From Minisyncoccota bacterium (GTDB lineage Bacteria; Patescibacteriota; Minisyncoccia; Phycocordibacterales; UBA918): a stretch of DNA of 33,887 nt. The notes under the pieces were generated by a model. It ran no database searches and was not told where the DNA came from. It saw nothing but the letters and a program-made list of their open reading frames with translations. Positions 23,709-33,000 of the stretch are shown one piece after another; the first letter of the stretch is position 1, and every line of letters begins with the position of its first letter. The stretch covers positions 1 through 33,887 of the forward strand of contig JAJOLC010000017.1 in the NCBI GenBank assembly GCA_021129655.1, given 5' to 3'. The position numbers were made by a program, and so were the translations under genes.

Positions 23709-24815
23709 ATGAAACGTTTTAGCGCCTTATTCTTATTTGCGGTTTTTGTACTAGTCAGTCTCCCGACTGTAACCAGCGCTGCTTCCTTATACATTGACCC
23801 AGGCATGTCATCACTGAACCGAGGTGACTCGATTTCAATGAAGGTCCGCCTTGATACAGATGAGGAGGCTGGTGAATGTGTGAATGCTGCTGACGTTGTT
23901 TTGACTTATTCAGATAATATCGAACCGGTCGATATATCAATCGGATCCTCCATTTTTAACATGTGGGTTGAGAAGCCCACTATTAACAAAGTTGACCGCA
24001 CAATTACTTTTGCTGGGGGTATACCAAATGGTTATTGTGGTCGAGTGATTGGTGACCCTCGTCTATCAAATATTCTTACTGAAATTATATTCCGTTCGCC
24101 AGGCTTCACTGTTGGTGGCTCAGATTCAACTACTGCTGTTATAGAATTCACTGATGCTAGTACAGCTTATTTGAATGATGGTAGAGGGACAAAGGCAAAA
24201 CTGACAACCTTCGGTTCATTAATAGAGCTCAGTTCGTTACCTAGCAATATTCCAATCAATCCCTGGAAAGAGCAGGTGACAGCTGACGATATCCCCCCTG
24301 AGGAATTTTCGATTTTGCTACAGAAAGATGAAAAAGCCTTTTCTAGAAAATGGTACATAATCTTTAACACCTCTGACAAACAGACAGGTATCGACCATTA
24401 CGAAGTAATTGAAGAACCATTGGCCCAGTTCGGATCCTTCAAGTGGGGAAGGGCAGATGCTCCATGGTTAGTACAAAGAAGTCCCTATATCCTAAATGAC
24501 CAGTCCTTGAACAGTGTTATTCGAGTTAAGGCTATAGATAAAGCCGGTAATGAGTATATTGCTACTATCATTCCTGACGAAACTAATCGTAGTTATTCAA
24601 CCAATCAGATTCTGACAGTCTTTGTTAGCGCAAGCTCAGTATTAATATTGCTTACAATAATTTTCTTACTGTACCGTTTGTACAGAAGTAGAAAAATGAC
24701 AGCTGTATCAAACGAAGGTAAAGAAGGTGAAATTAATACCGAGGACGATGATACTCAAAATCAGGATTATACTCAGACAAATAATGAAGTAAATGATTAT
24801 GATCAACACATATAG
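23709..24815 (+). CDS. Membrane-anchored cohesin protein (first cohesin)
   Basis: I start at ATG 23709 rather than the upstream in-frame ATG 23649, because the latter lies before the promoter and the signal peptide begins at MKRFSALFLF. The 368-residue protein has a signal peptide (cut near TSA, residue 24), a cohesin-like domain at about 25-165, an Ig/FN3-like domain at about 190-295 (GIDHYEV, VKAIDKAGNEYIATI), a membrane helix at about 301-323 and an acidic cytoplasmic tail. Cohesin landmarks shared with the next gene are the SIFNMWVEKP strand, FAGGIPNGY and LNDGRGT. Cys57 and Cys110 within the cohesin could form a disulfide. It probably displays a dockerin-binding site at the cell surface. 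It overlaps the next gene by 23 nt. Its ligand is inferred to be one of the two dockerins encoded nearby. Confidence 0.85.
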   Translation: MKRFSALFLFAVFVLVSLPTVTSAASLYIDPGMSSLNRGDSISMKVRLDTDEEAGECVNAADVVLTYSDNIEPVDISIGSSIFNMWVEKPTINKVDRTITFAGGIPNGYCGRVIGDPRLSNILTEIIFRSPGFTVGGSDSTTAVIEFTDASTAYLNDGRGTKAKLTTFGSLIELSSLPSNIPINPWKEQVTADDIPPEEFSILLQKDEKAFSRKWYIIFNTSDKQTGIDHYEVIEEPLAQFGSFKWGRADAPWLVQRSPYILNDQSLNSVIRVKAIDKAGNEYIATIIPDETNRSYSTNQILTVFVSASSVLILLTIIFLLYRLYRSRKMTAVSNEGKEGEINTEDDDTQNQDYTQTNNEVNDYDQHI

Positions 24816-26568
24816 CTCTCTAACAGTAAAGTTTGTGCAGTTGTTTATGGCGACTCTGCTTGGATTCACCCTGTACCTATCTTCAGCAATTATTGCTGAA
24901 GCGGCTTCTCTGGCACTGTCCCCAAGTACTGGTGTCTATACTAGCAATAGCACCTTTACGGTTAGGGTTGTTGTGAATACCTCCGGCCAGTCTGTTAATG
25001 CTTCCGAAGGTTCGTTGTCTTTTAATCCTAGTGAATTATCGGTAGTTTCGGTTAATCGGACAGGCTCTATATTTAGTCTTTGGGTAGCTGAGCCATCTTT
25101 TTCAAATAGTGCAGGAACTATTAGTTTCAGTGGTGGTTTGCCTTCTGGCTACTCAGGCATGGTGGGAACTATCATGAATGTAACCTTCAGAGCTAAAGGG
25201 TCTGGTGCAGCTAAGGTTAATTTTAACAGCGGATCAGTGCTTGCGAATGATGGCAGAGGAACAAATATTTTAACCTCAATGAATGGTGGTACTTATACTA
25301 TTCAGGCAAAATCCTTAGCACCACAACCCGAGATTATTGAGTATGTCGCTCCGGCTAACACCCCAGCCGCGCCCAAAATAACATCCCCAACTCATCCCGA
25401 TTCCAGTAAGTGGTATTCGAGCAATGTAGCAGAATTGAGCTGGTCTCTACCAAGCGGAGTTACCGCAGTGAGAACTTTACTGAATGAAAATCCGACATCA
25501 GTCCCAACAAAAGTTTACGATAATCCAATCGAGTCGATTTCTATAAACGAATTAGATGAGGGGGTATCTTACTTCCATCTACAGTTGAAGAATTCTGATG
25601 GGTGGGGAAGAGTCACTCACTATCGCTTAGGAGTTGATACAGCTAATCCTTCGAGTATTCAAGTATCTACAGTAGAAGGGTCTGATTTAGCTAATCCTAT
25701 ACAGACTCTGAAGGTTGATGTGGTAGATGAAACTTCGAATGTTTTGAGATTTATGGTGAAGTTGGATTCTGACGAACCTTACGAGTTTATTGATGTGACA
25801 GGGTCAAGTACTATTGAGATGCCTTCACTTGAACCAGGTTATCATTCCGTGATTATTGAAGCTTTCGATCAAGCAGGAAATAGCATTGTTGGAACCTATT
25901 CATTTACTATTCTAGCTTTTGATAAACCAATTTTTACGGATTACCCAACTGAAATTAATGAAGAAGTAATTCCTGTCATTAAGGGTATAACACGTCCGAA
26001 CTCTGATGTTGAAGTTACTATCACTAAGGTGGGAGGCGAGCCGACAGCCTACTCGGTTACTAGTGATGCTGATGGACAATTTATATTTATTCCGGAAGGC
26101 ACATTTTCAAACGGAGTTTACGAGTTAGTAGCTCAGGCATCTGATGCCTTTGGTGCTAAGAGTGAATTCTCAGACACTGTGCGGATTGCTGTGCAGCAAC
26201 CAGGGTATCTGAGAGTTGGTTCTCTGATTGTTAGTGTACTCTCTGTTCTTATTCCACTACTTGTACTGCTGTTTATTCTGATAATTGGTGGTTGGTACAT
26301 GTTTGTTTACGCACGTCGCTTTAGGAAGCGAGTGCGAGTAGAATCTGCTGAAGCTTTACAGATTCTCAATAGCGAATTTGCTTATCTTAAGAGAACGCTA
26401 AGCGAGCAGGAAGCCATTATTCAAAGTACCAGAAAGACCAAAAAGCTTACAAAGGCAGAAGCTGAAATGATTGAAGTTATGAATACCGCATTGCAGGCAT
26501 CAAGACAAAAAGTTGAAAAAGAGATTGAAGATGTTGCAGACTTAGCTCGAAAAGAAAATAATAAATAA
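24793..26568 (+). CDS. Membrane-anchored cohesin protein with Ig-like domains and cytoplasmic coiled coil (second cohesin)
   Basis: A 591-residue protein. A signal segment (about 8-36, ending AEAAS) precedes a cohesin domain (about 37-165) with SFNPSELSVVSV, SIFSLWVAEPSFSNSAG, SFSGGLPSGYSGMVG and LANDGRGTN. Three or so Ig/FN3-like domains follow (about 190-290, 290-375 and 380-465; AFDQAGNSIVGTYSF, YELVAQASDAFGAKSEF). A strong membrane helix at about 476-504 leads to a basic stop-transfer (YARRFRKRVRV) and an 80-residue charged, helical cytoplasmic tail that looks like a coiled coil. The start codon lies inside the previous gene, and the stop is 1 nt before the next start, so expression is surely coupled. 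The long cytoplasmic coiled coil is unusual for a scaffold anchor and hints at oligomerisation or signalling. Confidence 0.87.
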   Translation: MIMINTYSSLTVKFVQLFMATLLGFTLYLSSAIIAEAASLALSPSTGVYTSNSTFTVRVVVNTSGQSVNASEGSLSFNPSELSVVSVNRTGSIFSLWVAEPSFSNSAGTISFSGGLPSGYSGMVGTIMNVTFRAKGSGAAKVNFNSGSVLANDGRGTNILTSMNGGTYTIQAKSLAPQPEIIEYVAPANTPAAPKITSPTHPDSSKWYSSNVAELSWSLPSGVTAVRTLLNENPTSVPTKVYDNPIESISINELDEGVSYFHLQLKNSDGWGRVTHYRLGVDTANPSSIQVSTVEGSDLANPIQTLKVDVVDETSNVLRFMVKLDSDEPYEFIDVTGSSTIEMPSLEPGYHSVIIEAFDQAGNSIVGTYSFTILAFDKPIFTDYPTEINEEVIPVIKGITRPNSDVEVTITKVGGEPTAYSVTSDADGQFIFIPEGTFSNGVYELVAQASDAFGAKSEFSDTVRIAVQQPGYLRVGSLIVSVLSVLIPLLVLLFILIIGGWYMFVYARRFRKRVRVESAEALQILNSEFAYLKRTLSEQEAIIQSTRKTKKLTKAEAEMIEVMNTALQASRQKVEKEIEDVADLARKENNK

Positions 26569-26569
26569 T

Positions 26570-27262
26570 ATGACAAATACCCAAACATCTGAACCATCAA
26601 AAATTAAAACTATCGCACTACTGATTGTTGTGGTAGTTGCTGCTTATTTTCTCGTCACAACTCTAGTCAATAATAAATTTAGTGAGATTGAAGATTCTGT
26701 AATGGTACAAGTTTATGATCAGGAAGAATTACTTAAGGCTATTGTCAAAATTGTCTATGCTGATAGTACTGACCTAAAAATTGAATCAGTAATCACTGAC
26801 TGCAACACATCCGAACGTACTCAATTCCACGATTCGCTTGACCGTCTTAATCAGAATTTATCTATCCAAGAACTAAAGGAGCTAGAGCTCCTCTTTAGTC
26901 GTTGTGGTAGTTTTGACTCAGAAAGTAAATTGATTTTGATAGCAAGACTAACTAGAGAAGTTGAGGTTTATGAAACATACGTTAGTACCCTAAGTGTCAT
27001 TACAGGGGGGGATGTGTATTCTGAATTTTCGGTTGATAAGTGGAAAGGTTTAGCAGCAGAGGAACAAAGACAGGCACTTCTGTATTCTAATTTGGTTAAC
27101 CTTCAGGGTGAAATTATCACTAGCTTATTATCTGGCAAGGATCAAGCGTCACCAGAAATTAATAAAATACTACAAGAAGTGTCAGAAGTTAAAGGTAATT
27201 TAATCGTACTTAACCAGCAGACTGAAAAAGTTCGTACAGAGCTTGTTCCTATACAGAATTAG
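26570..27262 (+). CDS. Single-pass membrane protein with extracytoplasmic helical domain, unknown function
   Basis: A 230-residue protein: a short polar N-terminus, a membrane helix at about 13-33 (IALLIVVVVAAYFLVTTLV), and a mostly helical, charged outer domain with heptad-like stretches (EELLKAIVKIVY, LDRLNQNLSIQELKELELLF, EINKILQEVSEVKGNL). Two cysteines (TDCNTSE and SRCGSFD, about 34 residues apart) may pair. I recognise no family. It sits between two cohesin genes, 1 nt after one and 7 nt before the next, so it is very likely a component of the same surface assembly, perhaps a spacer or membrane organiser. Confidence 0.75.
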   Translation: MTNTQTSEPSKIKTIALLIVVVVAAYFLVTTLVNNKFSEIEDSVMVQVYDQEELLKAIVKIVYADSTDLKIESVITDCNTSERTQFHDSLDRLNQNLSIQELKELELLFSRCGSFDSESKLILIARLTREVEVYETYVSTLSVITGGDVYSEFSVDKWKGLAAEEQRQALLYSNLVNLQGEIITSLLSGKDQASPEINKILQEVSEVKGNLIVLNQQTEKVRTELVPIQN

Positions 27263-27269
27263 CTAATCT

Positions 27270-28016
27270 ATGAACCAGTTACTTCATTCGATTAAATTAT
27301 TCTTTAAATTCCGAAATCGGGGCGGTACGGTTCGTTATATGTTTTCAGCCGTGCTTTCATTTGCAGTCTTGCTTGGTGCCGCTGTTATCACATCCAACGA
27401 TTCTTCGTATATCAGGCTGCAGTCGTCAGCTGCAACGATTGAGCAAGGAAAACCCTTTTATGTTGATGTTTTCGCCTATGCTCATGTTCCTGTCAATGCT
27501 GTTGATATCACTATTAATTTTGATCAAGAAGCTGTGTCGGTAACAGGGGTTGATACAGGCCAGTCTGTGCTAACTATCTGGACAGAGGAACCGATAATAG
27601 AATCAAAGAAGGTAATCCTGCGAGGAGGCACTTTCCGTAAGGGATTTGTTACTGAACACAAGATCGCTACAATTAAACTAAAGGCAAATAAAACTGGAAA
27701 TAGTTCAGTTAGTGCTTCCGACGTAATTCTTTTGGCAGGTGATGGTGCTGGTACACCCGTGACAGTGACAGAATCTGTAGATAATTACGTTAATTTATAT
27801 GTTTATGACCAAAATTCTGAACCCGGTAGTATCGGAGTGAATGTTTCAGTTAGCATCGTTACTGACATAAACCGTGACGGCAAAGTGAGCCTTCAAGATA
27901 TTAGTATATTCATGTCAGCCTGGGGTACTAAAAGTCAGATCTTTGATTTTAATAATGACGGCAAGATGACATTTAAAGATTTCTCGATTATCTTATCTGA
28001 TTTCTTTACTAGGTGA
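27270..28016 (+). CDS. Cohesin-dockerin protein (third cohesin, second dockerin)
   Basis: A 248-residue protein with a basic N-terminus and a hydrophobic segment at about 23-42. The cohesin-like domain (about 46-165) has VNAVDITINFDQEAVSVTGV, SVLTIWTEEP, LRGGTFRKGF and a GDGAGT motif parallel to NDGRGT of the other cohesins. The C-terminal ~50 residues are a type-I-like dockerin with two complete calcium loops, DINRDGKVSLQD (from residue 199) and DFNNDGKMTFKD, each followed by an ISIF or FSII helix. Both halves in one chain allow head-to-tail assembly or linkage of a dockerin protein to an anchored cohesin. Whether the N-terminal helix is cleaved or stays as an anchor is unclear. It is the last gene of the operon and the only one in the window ending with TGA. 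Confidence 0.9.
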   Translation: MNQLLHSIKLFFKFRNRGGTVRYMFSAVLSFAVLLGAAVITSNDSSYIRLQSSAATIEQGKPFYVDVFAYAHVPVNAVDITINFDQEAVSVTGVDTGQSVLTIWTEEPIIESKKVILRGGTFRKGFVTEHKIATIKLKANKTGNSSVSASDVILLAGDGAGTPVTVTESVDNYVNLYVYDQNSEPGSIGVNVSVSIVTDINRDGKVSLQDISIFMSAWGTKSQIFDFNNDGKMTFKDFSIILSDFFTR

Positions 28017-28103
28017 TTATAAAAGTTATAAAACTGTTGATAATAAAGCGTCTAGTATTATGATTAGCTGGTATTATTGACGTGTGGTGTGTAGCCAGCG
28101 CCG

Positions 28104-28130
28104 CATAATTCGTACGACGTAGAGTGTAAT
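28104..28130 (+). promoter_or_regulatory. Promoter region for the 28142 gene
   Basis: CATAAT (28104-28109) has a TTGACG (28077-28082) upstream at a longish 21-nt spacing. A second candidate, TGTAAT (28125-28130), ends 11 nt before the ATG and would give a leader of about 5 nt. I cannot choose between them. Confidence 0.4.
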
Positions 28131-28141
28131 TCATCTAATGA

Positions 28142-30043
28142 ATGCACTCTAATCTCAATTTAAATAATTCGCGAGGTAACAGCCGGGTTGGTTTGTATGC
28201 CTTTGTTTTTGCAAGCAAAATCTCACTGATTGTTGTGGTATTTTTGTTTTTTTCATTTTCAATACAGCCTGTACATTTGGCTTATGCTAATGAGGCCGAA
28301 GCAGTTGCTGAGGCCGCTGAAGCTGCAGAGTTTGCTGAGAAAGTTGTTCCTCATGAAGCTGTAGAAAAAGACCTAGAGGTAGTAGAGGAAGTTATTACTG
28401 AAGAAGTTGCTGTCGAGACTGCAACTGAATCTCCGGCAGCTGAAGATGTTGAGACTGTTACAGATGATGGGTCTGTTGATGCAGTCAGCAATGAAGAGAT
28501 AGATATAGACGTTGACGTTATGTCTCCTGATGCTCAGATTTCTGACATCAGCAGCTCAACTGATGAATCTGTTGCTGCTACGTCCGAAGAAACTACCGCC
28601 TCAACCACGGCTCCTATAAGCGATAGTACTGATTCTGAAGCAACAGCGTCTACAACAGATACTGCAAACATTCCTGATGATTCAACCGCAAGCTCAACAG
28701 ATGAGTCTTCTGATACTGCCTCTAGCACTGACGAATCAGTTGACGCGACGGGCGTAGCTTCCTCATCTTCATCTTCTAACTCTGGCAACGAAGCTTCTTC
28801 TGATGAAGGTTCTGGCTCTGATGCAAATTCTAATACTAATACTAGTGACAGCTCTCCCAGTGATGGTAGTAATGTGTCTGATGAGAACGATACTGCTGCC
28901 CCTGTTGACCCCGCCGATACAGCTGCCGAAACTGCAGGGTCAGAAATCACAACAGCCACCTCTGCACCAACTGCTGAAAATGTTAGTAAAGTACAGACAA
29001 TTGTTACTGACGACAATTTTTACCAGTTTGGTAAACAAGCTTGTGTTTCAGTAGGGGAAGGTTCCTATCACTGTAGTGTTACTGATGGCGATATCGTTGG
29101 CTCTCAGGCAGTAGTTTATTCAGAAGTTGGCCCAAGTGGAAGTCCTGAGATTTTTATCCAGACATCACTAGGAGAAGTTAAGCAGGTTACTGATAATAAT
29201 TTTGAGGATTCATCACCTCACTATGATGCTGAGTCTCAAAAAATTGCTTGGCAGCGTTTAATTCAAGGTCGGTATCAAATTGTTATTTATGATATCGATA
29301 CTGGTAAAGAGAAACAATTGACCTTTTCTCGAACCAATAACATGGAGCCAGCTGTGACCATTGATGGAGTTGTGTGGCAAGCTTGGGATAATAATGACTG
29401 GGAAATAATGTATTACGATGGAACTTACACAGACCAGCTAACATCTAATAATGTTCAGGATTTAGCTCCTGTAATGGAGGATGATTACATAATTTGGACT
29501 GTAATTGGCGGAGGTTCCCAATATGCCCAGGTCTATTCTTTTGATACAAAAGAAGCTGTGACTATTAATAATCACGAAGGAGGCTCTATTGTTAACCCCC
29601 GCTTCGTTCTGGTCTATGATACTAAGTTTGATAATGGTGATGTTATTACTCAGAGGTTTGACCCTGAAACTGGTTTTGCGGAAGCAATTGCTGCGCAGCC
29701 TGCTGAGGCACCGTTAGAAATTCCTGACGCTGATAGCACTCTTGAGATTAAGGCTTTGATTCAGACTAAGTCAACCTCGAAGCAGACTGTGGTAATTGAT
29801 ACTGATGGAAATAATTCAACAGGAGGTGCTACTGGTACATCCGATACACTCAATCTATTTGAACCCGATTCTGACCTTACTCAGGAGACAGTGTCTACAT
29901 CAACTGACGGCGTGATAGATGCTGATGAAGAAATAGGTAATGATGACTACCTCGAGCTGAACGAATACGACTTGATTCTTCCGCCAACACAGCCAGTAGA
30001 AGCAACAATTTCTGTCTCAGTCTCTAACGCTTCTAGCACCTAG
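28142..30043 (+). CDS. Exported protein with acidic Ser/Thr/Asp stalk and TolB-like beta-propeller
   Basis: A 633-residue protein. A hydrophobic segment (about 24-46) ends with a possible cut after AYA. Residues about 50-285 are low complexity: first Glu/Ala-rich (AEAVAEAAEAAEFAEK), then a long Ser/Thr/Asp-rich stretch with SSTDES repeats, which should be an extended, highly acidic stalk. From about 286 to 510 come repeated blades of the WD40/TolB-like type (SPHYDAESQKIAWQRL, YQIVIYDIDTGKEKQLTF, AVTIDGVVWQAWDNNDWEI, YAQVYSFDTKEA). The C-terminal 120 residues are again acidic and disordered-looking. No anchor is seen at the C-terminus. A surface-displayed propeller for binding is inferred; the ligand is unknown. 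The next giant gene starts 15 nt downstream. Confidence 0.85.
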   Translation: MHSNLNLNNSRGNSRVGLYAFVFASKISLIVVVFLFFSFSIQPVHLAYANEAEAVAEAAEAAEFAEKVVPHEAVEKDLEVVEEVITEEVAVETATESPAAEDVETVTDDGSVDAVSNEEIDIDVDVMSPDAQISDISSSTDESVAATSEETTASTTAPISDSTDSEATASTTDTANIPDDSTASSTDESSDTASSTDESVDATGVASSSSSSNSGNEASSDEGSGSDANSNTNTSDSSPSDGSNVSDENDTAAPVDPADTAAETAGSEITTATSAPTAENVSKVQTIVTDDNFYQFGKQACVSVGEGSYHCSVTDGDIVGSQAVVYSEVGPSGSPEIFIQTSLGEVKQVTDNNFEDSSPHYDAESQKIAWQRLIQGRYQIVIYDIDTGKEKQLTFSRTNNMEPAVTIDGVVWQAWDNNDWEIMYYDGTYTDQLTSNNVQDLAPVMEDDYIIWTVIGGGSQYAQVYSFDTKEAVTINNHEGGSIVNPRFVLVYDTKFDNGDVITQRFDPETGFAEAIAAQPAEAPLEIPDADSTLEIKALIQTKSTSKQTVVIDTDGNNSTGGATGTSDTLNLFEPDSDLTQETVSTSTDGVIDADEEIGNDDYLELNEYDLILPPTQPVEATISVSVSNASST

Positions 30044-30058
30044 AATTAATACTCAATC

Positions 30059-33000
30059 GTGCTTACTCATCATGAAAAATTCAAGCATATACTAACAACG
30101 TGGCGACTAAGCTTTGGTCAATTTGTGAACACCTTCCCTCGAAAGACTAAGAAAACCCTCACCGTATTGGCTGTACTTTCACTAGTATTTACTGACATAT
30201 TCACCGTCCTGACCCAACCATTCTCTTTTTTGGATGATTTTACTGGTACTGAAACCGCTAGAGCTGCCACTGGTGATTTTGCGACTTTTTCTGAAAACGG
30301 TGGAGGGGAGTCTGTTAATTCTAACGGAACTCCTTTTGATGTTACTTGGGATAATACTGTAGACAGTAATTCAAATATTACTTTACAAGCTAATACGTCT
30401 GACATTGATTTAGCTGACGGAGGTAAATATTTAGTTCTTTACAACACCTGGGTGCACGAAGGTGGTTCCGGCGGTGCTAACAGGCGAGGAGTAGATTCAT
30501 ACCTAACTCTGGCTGGCACACAGTTACCCTACGGTCGCAGTGCGGGATACATTAGAGACAATGAGTCTTTAACCACAGCTTGGATTAATGGCTCGACTAT
30601 TATTGATGCCACTGCTGGTGATGATTTACAATTGCATGTAAAAAGAAACGATGGTAATTCTACAGCCGGTACAGAAATGGCTGCGGGAGAAAATGGTGTT
30701 TCTATTATTAAATTACCAGACGGGAATGATTACTTGCGAGCCATTCTGGCTGCTACCAGCAGCAGCATAAATGGTAATACTACCTTTACTGATGTGCAGT
30801 GGGATACAGTTGATGAAATCGACACAGATTCTTTTGCTTTAACTCCTACTTCGGCAAACATCACGTTAAAGGGGGCTGACGGTGACTATTTTATTGTTAA
30901 TGCAAACGTGGGTTTGTATGTAACAGCTGGTGGGTCTACTCGGCAGAATTACGAAATGATCTTGACTTTAGATGGTGCAGAAATACCTGGAACTGCTGTC
31001 ACTTCGTATTTACGTGGTACCAATGATACATGGGAAGGTCAGCTAGTTTACACTGGCTTAATTGCAAAAGACGCTGCCGGTGATCAGACTCTTAATGTTG
31101 AGGTGCGCCGGGAATCAAGTGCTGGTGCCACGACTGTAGTAATGGGAAACAAGACATCTCTCAGTATAATGTCCGTCCCAACTACGGCTGAAGTGGTGCG
31201 TTTGTCAGATGGCTCGGGCACTCAAACTTTAGCTGATACTAGCAAAGTTCTGACTTTTGACACCGAGGATGAAATAAATTCCAATAAATTTTCTCATTCT
31301 TTAGTTTCAAATACCGACCGAATTGAAATTGATAGTGCGGATGACTATCTCTTTTTTGCCACTGCCTACACCGAGACTACTGTCAACAGTAACGACCGTG
31401 AACCTTTTGATATTACTTGGAATCTCACTGGGTCAGATGTTAGTCGTGGATCGTTCGCTTCTTTTAATCGGGACAACAACGCCTTCACGGCTGGAGCATC
31501 TGGTGCCTTATTGTTAAGTGGTTTGACTGCCAGTGACTATGTTGCCATGTCACACGTGAACGCTAGTACTGACACTGTTGACGATGCGACATTTGCTGCC
31601 GACAGAGTCGCTGTGCAAGGTATTGCTTTGAATGATAATTTCTATGGACTCGATACGGTGGTTAGTGTGAGTGGTGCTCATGTGACAGCCGCTGATATAT
31701 CAACTACAGGTTTCTACACCGGTGGACAGTTCGCAATCGTTGAGAGTAGTGCTTCTAGAAATGTTACGGGTTTAACAATTGATGAATCCGGAACAGTAGA
31801 TGGCTCTACAGGTATTTCAAATGTAGAACTCTATTATGATTTAGATACTTCCGCTCCTTATGATTGTGCTAGTGAATCTTATGGTGGAGCTGAAAGCCAG
31901 TATGGCTCTACAGATAGTAATGGCTTCTCAGGTGCTGATGGAAGCTCCAGTTTCACTGATTCAGTTGTAATTTCTCCTACTCAAGCTTTGTGTGTTTATC
32001 CAGTTATGGACATCGTCGGTGGCGCACTAGATGGAGATACTCTTATTGTATCTATTGATACTCCGCTAACAGATATTGTAGTAACGGGTGGGGCGTCCAT
32101 CGGACCGTCTGATAGTTTACTAATAAGTGGTTCGACAGTGTTAAGAAATGCAGAGTTGACACAGATTCACTACCAATGGTTGAACGACGACGGGGTTGAA
32201 GGGTCGGCTACTTCTATCGAAGGTGGCGAGGACTTACCTGCAATCGGTTTTGCCAATGGCACAATCAGGCGGTTGCGAACACAAATTTCAGCTGAAGGTT
32301 CAACATCTTCAGTGTCCACCGCTTTCCGTTTAGAGTATGGGCAAAAGGTAACAACCTGTTCTGCTATTGCTGTCTGGACAGATGTAGGAGCAGTAGGAGG
32401 TGATTGGGATATGGCCAATTCTGCCTTTATTACTGATGGTAATGATTCATCGGACTTAACTGTAGCTAATGGCGGTACAACAAATGAAAACACCACTCAC
32501 TTGCCCACTAATGGTGCACTCCGTGATACTAATTCTCAAACTGGATCGTTAATTTTTGCAACCACTAATTTTCTTGAACTAGAGTATGCTTTTCAGCCAA
32601 CTGCCACAGCACCTCAAGGTAATACCTACTGCTTCAGACTTTCGGACGCCGGAACGGCTCTTCGTAATTATGATATTTATCCTGAAGGTACTATCTCGGC
32701 TGATGTTGATGTTAGTGCCACTAGTACTCACGTTGCTAATTTAGATGTTGGTAGTAATGCTCAGTATTTGGGCGGAGGTTTTGTTATTGAACGGCCTGGT
32801 ACTGTTAGAGCAGTAACGTCGGTGACACTAACTGAGGTCGGCACAGTTGATGCTTCCACAGATTTGGCCGATATAGAATTATTCTATGATTTGGATACAA
32901 CTGCTCCTTATGACTGTACCGGTGAATCGTATGGTGGTGGAGAAACTCAGTTTGGCAGTACAGACACCGACGGCTTTTCTACTGCCAACGGCACCTCAAC

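Noticed and set aside
28534-29016. Minus-strand 160-codon frame opposite the acidic stalk
   Set aside because: Its Val/Ser/Glu composition mirrors the Ser/Thr/Asp repeats on the plus strand; it is a shadow of the real gene.
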